A stretch of 5,485 nucleotides of DNA from Phormidesmis priestleyi (GTDB lineage: Bacteria > Cyanobacteriota > Cyanobacteriia > Phormidesmidales > Phormidesmidaceae). The position numbers and the translations under genes were made by a program. Below, one piece after another: positions 1 to 4,634 of the stretch. Every line of letters starts with the position of its first letter. Positions within the stretch are counted from its first letter, which is position 1. The notes under the pieces are model-generated. The model saw nothing but the letters and a program-made list of their open reading frames with translations. It did not search any database and was not told where the DNA came from. The stretch is from contig QBMP01000002.1 of NCBI GenBank assembly GCA_003242115.1, positions 28,758 to 34,242 of the forward strand. The letters are read 5' to 3'.

Positions 1-194
1 CGGGAGTCTGCACGACCTGCGCGGCTCTAATCACCTCTGGAACGGTGAACCAGGTCGATGGCATGGGGGTCAGCCCAGAGCTTCAGGCCGATGGCTATGC
101 GCTGCTCTGTGTGGCGTTTCCAACGTCTGATCTGAAGCTGGTGAGTGAAAAAGAAGACGAGGTGTACGCGCGTCAGTTTGCGCAGCCGGGGTAA
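1..194 (+). CDS. [2Fe-2S] plant-type ferredoxin, C-terminal part (5' end outside window)
   Basis: The reading frame enters from the left edge (first full codon at 3) and ends at TAA 192-194, giving 63 residues. It shows the last part of the plant-type ferredoxin cluster motif: GVCTTC carries two cysteine ligands, and a further cysteine lies in LLCVAFPTSD, 29 residues later. That is the spacing between the third and fourth ligands in this family. The first cysteine of CxxxxCxxC lies just outside the window. Plant-type ferredoxins carry single electrons from photosystem I or NADPH to soluble reductases. The tail after the last cysteine (KLVSEKEDEVYARQF) runs about 27 residues and is acidic. It resembles the C-terminally extended minor ferredoxins (FdC-like) more than photosynthetic PetF, but this assignment is tentative. 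The gene lies 5 bp upstream of the next one, so co-transcription is likely. Confidence 0.88.
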   Translation, partial: GVCTTCAALITSGTVNQVDGMGVSPELQADGYALLCVAFPTSDLKLVSEKEDEVYARQFAQPG

Positions 195-199
195 GCGCA

Positions 200-400
200 G
201 TGCAAACGAAACTGATTACGATGGCGGTTTCTTTAGTCGGTGAGTTTGGGTTGGAATCAGGCCAAATGCGTTCTGATGAGTTGCGATCGCACATCCAAAC
301 CCAACTCAGCGCCCACGGCATCCCCTTGCGCTGGGCCATTACCGCCATTGATGCCAACCGCCAAATCGCCCACGTCGAAGCGGTCGTCACCATCGACTAA
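200..400 (+). CDS. Small conserved-looking protein of unknown function (66 aa), between ferredoxin and DUF3326 genes
   Basis: A 66-residue frame starting with GTG at 200 and ending at TAA 398-400. It begins only 5 bp after the ferredoxin stop and ends 25 bp before the DUF3326 start, so it fits translationally into an operon. An ATG at 221 (residue 8) is the alternative start. No clear Shine-Dalgarno precedes either one; a G-rich GGGGTAAG lies just upstream of the GTG. The protein has no signal peptide, membrane segment or cysteine. It reads as a helix (DELRSHIQTQLSAHGI) followed by two likely beta strands (LRWAITAID and IAHVEAVVTID), a compact alpha/beta pattern. I do not recognise the family and assign no function. 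A frame in a different phase (from 240) overlaps it, but that is only an upstream extension of the DUF3326 gene. Confidence 0.72.
   Translation: MQTKLITMAVSLVGEFGLESGQMRSDELRSHIQTQLSAHGIPLRWAITAIDANRQIAHVEAVVTID
283..290. repeat. HIP1 octamer GCGATCGC (first of five in the window)
   Basis: A perfect GCGATCGC palindrome. Further exact copies lie at 918-925, 1452-1459, 2885-2892 and 5312-5319. All five are inside coding sequence: the 66-residue gene, DUF3326 twice, the aminotransferase and uvrC. HIP1 over-representation is a known hallmark of many cyanobacterial genomes, and this density is far above chance for an 8-mer. It is the most direct taxonomic evidence here. Confidence 0.95.
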
Positions 401-425
401 GCCTGACGAATGCCCGACTCAATTC

Positions 426-1541
426 ATGACCCCGCAAACGCCTCACACCACCGTCTTGATCATCCCTACTGGCATTGGTGCAGCTATCGGCGGCTATGCT
501 GGAGACGCCTTACCAGTGGCAAGAGCTTTAGCCCAAGTCACCGACCGGCTGATCACCCACCCCAACGTGATGAACGGCGCGCAGATGTATTGGCCGTTGC
601 CGAACGCCTACTACGTGGAGGGTTACGGGCTCGATCAGTTCGCGGCGGGCGAATGGGGGCTACAGCCCGTGCATCAAAACCCCATTGGCTTAGTCTTTGA
701 CCAGTCGATTGAAGACGATTTGCGGTGGCGGCACTTGCAAGCAGCCGATGCCGCTAGAGCGACCTTGGGGCTAGATATTCGCGCTCATGTGATGACCGAT
801 AGGCCGCTAAAAGTGACGCTAAAAACCACCGAGTCAGGCGCGTCTTGGGGCACGCTCGAACATCCCGATAGTCTGCTGCGGGCGGCAGAGAGGCTGATTA
901 TAGAGGCTGGGGTTAGAGCGATCGCAATTATCGCCCGCTTCCCTGATGACGAAGGCTCAGCCGTCCTAGAAGCCTATCGCCAAGGTCAAGGCGTCGATCC
1001 GCTAGCGGGAGCCGAAGCGGTGATCAGCCATTTGGTGGTGCGCACTTTTCAGATTCCTTGCGCTCATGCGCCAGCCCTAGCACCGATTTCCTTAAATCCC
1101 AATGTTTCACCCCGTTCGGCGGCTGAAGAAATCGGCTACACTTTTTTGCCCTGTGTGTTGGCGGGTCTGAGTCGGGCTCCTCAATTTGTCATGCAGCCCA
1201 GTATTCATCAAAAACTACTTCATCGAAACCTACTTCATCGGAACCTAACAGATGCCACCGTTATCCAGTCTGCTCAGGTCAATGCGGTAGTTGTGCCTGC
1301 AACTGCTTTTGGCGGCAGCGCTGCGATCAGCCTTGCCCAAAGCGCTGATCAAGTGATTGCAGTCGGCGAAAATACCACGACGATGGCGGTGCGGGCGGCT
1401 GATTTGGGCATTCGAGCGACCCATGTGGAAACTTATTTAGAAGCGGTGGGCGCGATCGCTGCCTATCGAGCTGGCGTCACCCCTAGCGCCCTACGACCCC
1501 AAATTCAGCGCTTACCGTCTTTACCGCCCTCACCGCCCTGA
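426..1541 (+). CDS. DUF3326 family protein, function unknown (371 aa)
   Basis: The chosen ATG at 426 lies 25 bp after the previous gene. The frame stays open back to 240, but that would overlap the upstream gene and add low-quality sequence before the conserved start TTVLIIPTGIGAAIGGYAGD. I recognise the protein as DUF3326, found in cyanobacteria and plastid-bearing lineages, from this glycine-rich N-terminus (residues 9-27), THPNVMNGA (44-52) and the C-terminal VVVPATAFGGSAAISLAQS (288-306) followed by GENTTTM (314-320). It has no signal peptide or convincing transmembrane helix and looks soluble. The glycine-rich turns suggest a nucleotide- or cofactor-binding alpha/beta fold, which is inference only. 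Oddities: residues 264-273 are LLHRNLLHRN from a 15-bp in-frame tandem duplication, and the C-terminus LPSLPPSPP comes from three 9-bp units ending exactly at the stop codon. No clear Shine-Dalgarno is visible. It is probably co-transcribed with the ferredoxin and 66-residue genes. Confidence 0.85.
   Translation: MTPQTPHTTVLIIPTGIGAAIGGYAGDALPVARALAQVTDRLITHPNVMNGAQMYWPLPNAYYVEGYGLDQFAAGEWGLQPVHQNPIGLVFDQSIEDDLRWRHLQAADAARATLGLDIRAHVMTDRPLKVTLKTTESGASWGTLEHPDSLLRAAERLIIEAGVRAIAIIARFPDDEGSAVLEAYRQGQGVDPLAGAEAVISHLVVRTFQIPCAHAPALAPISLNPNVSPRSAAEEIGYTFLPCVLAGLSRAPQFVMQPSIHQKLLHRNLLHRNLTDATVIQSAQVNAVVVPATAFGGSAAISLAQSADQVIAVGENTTTMAVRAADLGIRATHVETYLEAVGAIAAYRAGVTPSALRPQIQRLPSLPPSPP
1215..1244. 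repeat. 15-bp tandem duplication inside the DUF3326 gene
   Basis: Two adjacent copies of CTACTTCATCGAAAC (1215-1229 and 1230-1244) differ by one base, A to G. They encode LLHRN twice in frame (residues 264-273). The single silent difference indicates that the duplication is not brand new. Confidence 0.9.
1512..1538. repeat. Imperfect 9-bp x3 repeat at the 3' end of the DUF3326 gene
   Basis: Units TTACCGTCT, TTACCGCCC and TCACCGCCC run in frame and encode LPS, LPP and SPP, directly followed by the TGA stop. They form a proline-rich tail on the protein. Confidence 0.7.
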
Positions 1542-1554
1542 TTACCTGATCCAT

Positions 1555-1584
1555 CCCCGTCAAAAAACGCCCCGTCAAAAAACG
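1555..1584. repeat. Perfect 15-bp tandem duplication downstream of the DUF3326 gene
   Basis: Two identical adjacent copies of CCCCGTCAAAAAACG (1555-1569 and 1570-1584), 13 bp after the DUF3326 stop. They have no dyad symmetry, so they are not an intrinsic terminator. Confidence 0.95.
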
Positions 1585-1605
1585 TTAGGTAAAAAATCAG
1601 GAATT

Positions 1606-1647
1606 TTCCCACGTCCTGCGGTATCTTTCCCACGTCCTGCGGTATCT
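1606..1647. repeat. Perfect 21-bp tandem duplication in the vipp1 upstream spacer
   Basis: Two identical adjacent 21-bp units (1606-1626 and 1627-1647), each beginning TTCCCACG and ending GTATCT. They lie 21 bp after the 15-bp duplication and about 85 bp upstream of the vipp1 promoter candidate. They have no inverted symmetry and no coding role that I can see; a minus-strand frame stays open through both repeat blocks but looks accidental. Duplicated operator sites are possible but unsupported. Confidence 0.95.
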
Positions 1648-1731
1648 TTTGATTGATAGCTTTCTGACTCATGCGCTTTGAATGGATTCGCTTTGGCCAG
1701 TCGAAACGGCTATTTCTACTGGCTGATGCAG

Positions 1732-1760
1732 CTAACAATTCCAAAGCAACTGTCTATACT
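1732..1760 (+). promoter_or_regulatory. Candidate sigma70-type promoter of vipp1
   Basis: A -10 hexamer TATACT (1755-1760; 5 of 6 to TATAAT) lies 17 bp after CTAACA (1732-1737; 4 of 6 to TTGACA). Transcription would start near 1767, leaving a leader of about 26 nt. The placement and spacing are good. The existence of a separate vipp1 transcript is inferred, because no terminator is visible after DUF3326. Confidence 0.5.
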
Positions 1761-1778
1761 AGAACCTAAAGAAGAACT

Positions 1779-1783
1779 GAGGA
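1779..1783 (+). promoter_or_regulatory. Shine-Dalgarno of vipp1
   Basis: GAGGA lies 9 bases before the ATG at 1793. It is the clearest ribosome binding site on the plus strand of this window and fixes the vipp1 start. Confidence 0.75.
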
Positions 1784-1792
1784 AAAACCGAC

Positions 1793-2575
1793 ATGGGACT
1801 GTTTGATCGCGTCAGCCGGGTAGTGCGCTCTAACCTCAACGCGGCGGTAAGTTCCGCTGAAGATCCAGAAAAGATTTTGGATCAGGCCATCATGGATATG
1901 CAGGAGGATCTGGTGCAGATGCGTCAGGCAGTTGCTAGAGCTATAGCCTCTCAAAAGCGCGTTGAGCAGCAGGCTGACAAAGCTCAAACCGCTGCAACTA
2001 GCTGGCAGCAGCGCGCCCAGTTAGCCCTCCAAAAAGGCAATGAAGACTTGGCCCGCGAAGCCCTAATGCGCAAAAAGACTCAGGCCGAAACCGCTGCCTC
2101 ACTCAAAGGTCAGCTCGATCAGCAATCCGGCTCGGTCGATACCCTCAAGCGTCAGCTAATTGCCCTAGAGAGCAAAATTTCTGAAGCCAAAACCAAAAAA
2201 GATATGCTCAAAGCCCGCGCCAGCGCGGCCAAAGCCAACGAGCAGCTTCAAAAGAGCGTGGGTTCTCTGGGCACAGGCAACGCCATGAGTGCGTTTGAGC
2301 GCATGGAAGAAAAAGTGCTGATGATGGAAGCCAGTGGCCAAGCAGCGGCTGAACTAGCGGGCGCTGATTTGGAAAGCCAGTTTGCCAGTTTGGAATCAGG
2401 CGGCGACGTGGACTATGAGCTAGAAGCCATGAAGGCCCAAATGCTCAGCGGTTCAGCCCCGAATCAAGAGGCTCTGCCTGCCGCCGATGAACCCGCTGTA
2501 ACCCCTACTGATACTGCCGATCCAGTCGTCGATGCTGAGCTAGAAGCGCTAAAATCCGAGTTAGATAGCCTGTAG
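1793..2575 (+). CDS. vipp1: Vipp1/IM30, PspA-family membrane-remodelling protein of thylakoid biogenesis (260 aa)
   Basis: This is a bacterial ESCRT-III-like protein that assembles into rings and rods on the cytoplasmic and thylakoid membranes and is needed for thylakoid formation and membrane protection. The N-terminus MGLFDRVSRVVRSNLNAAVS is the amphipathic membrane-binding helix. Residues 23-215 are the PspA helical core, including EDPEKILDQAIMDMQEDL, SKISEAKTKKDML and SAFERMEEKV (166-175). R44, E126 and E179, positions I recall as forming inter-subunit contacts in Synechocystis Vipp1, are all present. A proline- and alanine-rich linker (about 219-245) leads to a final helix VVDAELEALKSELDSL (245-260). 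This C-terminal extension distinguishes Vipp1 from bacterial PspA. The start is fixed by the Shine-Dalgarno site. The gene seems to be its own transcription unit, with a promoter upstream and a strong terminator downstream. Confidence 0.96.
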   Translation: MGLFDRVSRVVRSNLNAAVSSAEDPEKILDQAIMDMQEDLVQMRQAVARAIASQKRVEQQADKAQTAATSWQQRAQLALQKGNEDLAREALMRKKTQAETAASLKGQLDQQSGSVDTLKRQLIALESKISEAKTKKDMLKARASAAKANEQLQKSVGSLGTGNAMSAFERMEEKVLMMEASGQAAAELAGADLESQFASLESGGDVDYELEAMKAQMLSGSAPNQEALPAADEPAVTPTDTADPVVDAELEALKSELDSL

Positions 2576-2581
2576 GATTAG

Positions 2582-2626
2582 GCTTCAAACTCATAGGCGC
2601 TAAACTCACAGACTCTAAACTCAATT
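2582..2626. repeat. Degenerate 15-bp x3 repeat after vipp1
   Basis: Three 15-bp units (2582-2596, 2597-2611, 2612-2626) share the core AAACTCA at exact 15-bp spacing, and the last two share CTAAACTCA. They lie between the vipp1 stop and its terminator. Being diverged, they look older than the perfect duplications upstream of vipp1. Confidence 0.75.
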
Positions 2627-2636
2627 GATCGTTTGC

Positions 2637-2679
2637 TCCCCTGCCTGGAATTAAGTTCAGGTAGGGGATATTATTTTTT
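2637..2679 (+). terminator. Rho-independent terminator of vipp1
   Basis: The arm 2637-2650 pairs with 2656-2668: thirteen pairs including one G-U (2643/2662), one bulged G (2648) and a five-base loop TTAAG. It is followed by a T-rich tract (2669-2679) with six consecutive Ts at 2674-2679. It begins about 60 bp after the vipp1 stop. It also makes the far-upstream TTG (2633) and the ATG at 2684 unlikely starts for the next gene. Confidence 0.88.
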
Positions 2680-2708
2680 ACTGATGCCGATTCCTTGTAC
2701 ACCCTTCT

Positions 2709-2727
2709 GGCGTCTATTTGAAACGCC
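2709..2727 (+). other. Small hairpin just before the aminotransferase start
   Basis: GGCGT (2709-2713) can pair with ACGCC (2723-2727) around a 9-base loop, ending 7 bases before the ATG at 2735. It occupies the place where a ribosome binding site would be expected and none is recognisable. It is a short stem and could be chance. Confidence 0.3.
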
Positions 2728-2734
2728 CTCATCC

Positions 2735-3949
2735 ATGCAGATTGCTGATCGCCTTGCCCCTTTGCAAACCAATGTTTTCGCCGATATGGATCGGGCTAAA
2801 GCTAAGGCAATAGCCGATGGCAAATTGATTATTGATCTGTCTCTGGGGTCTTCTGATCTGCCCACGCCGCCGCATGTTTTGAGTGCGATCGCCGACGCCC
2901 TCACTGATCCCGACACCCACGGCTACGCTTTATTCAACAGCACCAAAGACTTTCGGATTGCCGTTGCCCAATGGTACGAAGAAAAATTTGGCATTGCCGT
3001 CGATCCTGAAACCGAAGTGCTGCCGCTGATAGGGTCACAAGAAGGCACCGCCCATCTGCCCTTGGCCGTACTCAATCCTGGCGATATTGCCCTGCTGCTC
3101 GATCCGGGCTATCCCTCTCATGCAGGCGGTGTGTATCTTGCAGGCGGTGACATTTACCCGATGCCGATGCTGGCAGAAAACGATTTTTTGCCCGTGCTTT
3201 CTGATATTCCAGCAGGCGTACTGGCAAAGGCAAAAATGATGGTGCTCAGCTATCCGCACAACCCTACGACCGCAAGTGCGCCCTTGGCTTTTTTTACCGA
3301 AGCCGTTACCTTTTGCCAGCAGCACGGCATTGCGCTAGTGCATGACTTTCCCTACGCCGATCTTTATTTTGAAGGCGAACCTGTGCCCTCTGTACTTCAA
3401 GCTGATCCTGACAAATCAGTTTCTATCGAATTTTTTACCCTGTCCAAGTCCTACAATATGGGCGGGTTTAGAGTGGGTTACGCCATTGGTAATGCGGCTT
3501 TAATTAAGGCACTGCGGCAGGTAAAAGCGACGGTAGACTTTAATCAGTATCGTGGAATTTTGAGAGGGGCAATAGCTGCTTTGACTGGCCCCCAAGAGTG
3601 CGTTACCCACATGGTTAACACCTTTGCGAGTCGCCGAAATGCAGCCGTTGTAGCCCTAGAAACTATTGGCTGGTCAGTGCCCAAGCCCACCGCTACCATG
3701 TACATCTGGGCCAAGCTGCCAGCACATTTATCTAACAGATGGCCCAGCGGTCAGCCCAACGACGGAACACCTGATTCAATCGCATTTTGTACCGCGCTAG
3801 TAGCCAATACTGGAGTCGCGCTTTCACCCGGACGGGGCTTTGGCAAATCTGGCGAAGGCTATGTGCGCTTTGCACTCGTGCATGAGCCCAAAGTACTCAA
3901 TAGCGCTATTCAAAAAATAGGCGACTTTATCCAGCCCAAAGCGGCCTGA
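2735..3949 (+). CDS. Class I/II PLP-dependent aminotransferase (404 aa), DapL/AlaC-like
   Basis: This is a fold-type I aminotransferase that moves an amino group through pyridoxal phosphate in the cytosol. Numbered from the ATG at 2735: SQEG at 101-104, the phosphate- and cofactor-facing part of the fold; YPHNPT with the conserved Asn176; HDFPYADLYF with Asp204 and Tyr207, which contact the PLP ring; the Schiff-base lysine Lys238 in TLSKSYNMGGFRVGYA with phosphate-binding Arg246; and Arg378 in YVRFALVHEP, which binds the substrate carboxylate. All core residues are present, so the enzyme should be active. Cyanobacterial relatives are often labelled LL-diaminopimelate or alanine/aspartate aminotransferase. 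The substrate cannot be decided from sequence, so I give no symbol. The start at MQIADRLAPLQTNVFADMDRA is where the family-like sequence begins. The frame extends to 2684 or 2633, but those starts lie at or inside the vipp1 terminator. No strong Shine-Dalgarno or promoter is visible. Confidence 0.88.
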   Translation: MQIADRLAPLQTNVFADMDRAKAKAIADGKLIIDLSLGSSDLPTPPHVLSAIADALTDPDTHGYALFNSTKDFRIAVAQWYEEKFGIAVDPETEVLPLIGSQEGTAHLPLAVLNPGDIALLLDPGYPSHAGGVYLAGGDIYPMPMLAENDFLPVLSDIPAGVLAKAKMMVLSYPHNPTTASAPLAFFTEAVTFCQQHGIALVHDFPYADLYFEGEPVPSVLQADPDKSVSIEFFTLSKSYNMGGFRVGYAIGNAALIKALRQVKATVDFNQYRGILRGAIAALTGPQECVTHMVNTFASRRNAAVVALETIGWSVPKPTATMYIWAKLPAHLSNRWPSGQPNDGTPDSIAFCTALVANTGVALSPGRGFGKSGEGYVRFALVHEPKVLNSAIQKIGDFIQPKAA

Positions 3950-4072
3950 ACTGCAAAGCTCTGATTCGGCTAACCGCTTCATAGTAGCTAATGCCTTTTA
4001 GCCTGCTGGAAAATGCCTTTTCCCATATTGGGTCGAGTCCTCCTTTTAGAAAACGATCATAGCAACCGAATT
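3950..4072. other. Convergent intergenic region with a 10-bp direct repeat
   Basis: This spacer separates the aminotransferase from the convergent small gene. It has two copies of AATGCCTTTT (3990-3999 and 4012-4021), a 5-bp stem GCTAA/TTAGC (3987-3991/3998-4002) and a tiny CCCA/TGGG dyad near 4022-4031. None is followed by a convincing T-run on either strand, so I do not call an intrinsic terminator although one would be expected here. Confidence 0.5.
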
Positions 4073-4279
4073 TTATTCAAACGGTGGCTCCGATGATGAC
4101 TGGGTGCGGCACTGCTGTTTCAAAAAGTCTTCTACCATTTGATTGAGACCTTGCACGGAGGTACCGACTTCAACAATATTGCTTTCTAGCCGGTTAGAAA
4201 CAATCGCCATCGACTGTAGATCGTTCAGGATTTTACTAATAGATTCTTGATACTGATGCTCAAATTCTTGAATGTTCAC
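4073..4279 (-). CDS. Small predicted coiled-coil protein of unknown function (68 aa)
   Basis: A minus-strand frame from GTG (4279-4277) to TAA (4075-4073). An in-frame stop lies two codons upstream of the GTG, so the start is tightly bounded. The protein MNIQEFEHQYQESISKILND... is almost entirely helical. Hydrophobic residues occur in a heptad-like pattern (ISKILNDL, IVSNRLESNIVEVGTSVQGL, MVEDFL), and a polar tail ends in SSSEPPFE. It has no cysteine, glycine-rich loop, signal peptide or membrane span. This composition is typical of real short cyanobacterial helical proteins and unlike the frame shadows elsewhere in the window. It could be a small oligomerisation or adaptor protein, but I do not recognise it with certainty and assign no function. 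No good Shine-Dalgarno is seen. It is the only minus-strand gene here, convergent with the aminotransferase and divergent from uvrC. Confidence 0.7.
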   Translation of the reverse strand: MNIQEFEHQYQESISKILNDLQSMAIVSNRLESNIVEVGTSVQGLNQMVEDFLKQQCRTQSSSEPPFE

Positions 4280-4467
4280 AGTGAATTATTAGCTTATGGG
4301 CTTGTATGGATAACAAAATAGTCTGACTCCAAAAGGTAGGAATTTGTAGATGCAATGGAGGCAGACACTTAGATGACAAGATGCACGTCAGTGTATAAGC
4401 TGATACATGTAATTTTCCTTCATCTCAGATTTGGTGGCAAGCTACACATCGAATCTTTGTGATTTAT

Positions 4468-4580
4468 GGGACTTTTTTGAAGACAGGCCAAGGGTGCTAC
4501 GAAAAAAGTAGCTTTGTCTTAATTACTCGACAAAATTTGCAAAGGCGAAATGGCATTCTGATACAGTCTTCAAAAAGCCC
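4468..4580. repeat. Inverted repeat pair A/A' upstream of uvrC
   Basis: Arm A (4468-4484, GGGACTTTTTTGAAGAC) is complementary to arm A' (4566-4580, GTCTTCAAAAAGCCC). There are 15 base pairs and two bulged bases in A: A4471 and one T of the T6 run. The arms are 81 bp apart. A' ends two bases before the candidate -10 box of uvrC. The pair encloses arm B of the second inverted repeat. Confidence 0.75.
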
Positions 4581-4615
4581 TTTAGAATGGTACATGGCTA
4601 CTTTTTCTCGTTAGC
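4496..4615. repeat. Inverted repeat pair B/B' upstream of uvrC; B is also a local hairpin
   Basis: Arm B (4496-4512, GCTACGAAAAAAGTAGC) pairs over its whole 17 bases with B' (4597-4615, GCTACTTTTTCTCGTTAGC), with two bulged bases in B' (C4607 and one T of 4611-4612). B also folds on itself (GCTAC/GTAGC around GAAAAAA), and B' weakly so. Both are followed by TTTG. B and B' therefore look like the same small stem with its A/T-rich loop reversed. Confidence 0.75.
4560..4588 (+). promoter_or_regulatory. Candidate uvrC promoter
   Basis: TAGAAT (4583-4588; 5 of 6 to TATAAT) is 17 bp downstream of GATACA (4560-4565; only 3 of 6 to TTGACA). A start near 4595 would give a leader of about 40 nt to the GTG at 4635 and would exclude the ATG at 4587 as the start codon. 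The weak -35 keeps confidence low. An alternative start further upstream, near TATAAG at 4394-4399, is possible but has poor spacing to ATGACA (4373-4378). Confidence 0.35.
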
Positions 4616-4634
4616 TTTGCCTAAGTTTTGCCCA

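Larger units (their letters stand above)
4280..4634. other. AT-rich non-coding region between the small minus-strand gene and uvrC
   Basis: This 355-bp stretch should contain the promoters of both divergent genes. I find no credible open frame. It holds a short dyad TGTAT/ATACA (4392-4396/4403-4407), two interleaved pairs of long complementary segments (4468-4484 with 4566-4580, and 4496-4512 with 4597-4615; listed separately), and a candidate uvrC promoter near 4560-4588. The region is visibly richer in A and T than the flanking genes. Confidence 0.7.

Noticed and set aside
70..393. Minus-strand 107-codon frame across the ferredoxin and 66-residue genes
   Set aside because: It overlaps two credible plus-strand genes and its product looks like antisense translation.
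1555..1647. CRISPR-like or iteron-like array
   Set aside because: There are only two adjacent copies of each unit with no spacers, and the two blocks are unrelated. They are plain tandem duplications.
1696..1723. Inverted repeat GCCAGT/ACTGGC upstream of vipp1
   Set aside because: A 6-bp stem with a 16-base loop and no T-run is within chance expectation. It could be an operator, but nothing supports it.
1505..1744. Minus-strand open frame of 79 codons through the tandem repeats upstream of vipp1
   Set aside because: It stays open because the repeats have periods divisible by three. It yields repeated IPQDVGK and FDG units of low complexity, overlaps the end of the DUF3326 gene and has no plausible start signal.
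2633..2734. Upstream extension of the aminotransferase (TTG 2633 or ATG 2684)
   Set aside because: It would place the start within or right after the vipp1 terminator hairpin, and the extra residues show no family character.
2671..3325. Several minus-strand frames inside the aminotransferase gene
   Set aside because: They lie opposite a clear enzyme gene and have unnatural composition, so they are antisense shadows.
4496..4523. Hairpin GCTAC-GAAAAAA-GTAGC followed by TTTGTCTTAATT as an intrinsic terminator
   Set aside because: The stem is only 5 bp, the T-run is interrupted, and no plus-strand gene upstream needs terminating. It is better treated as arm B of the inverted repeat pair.
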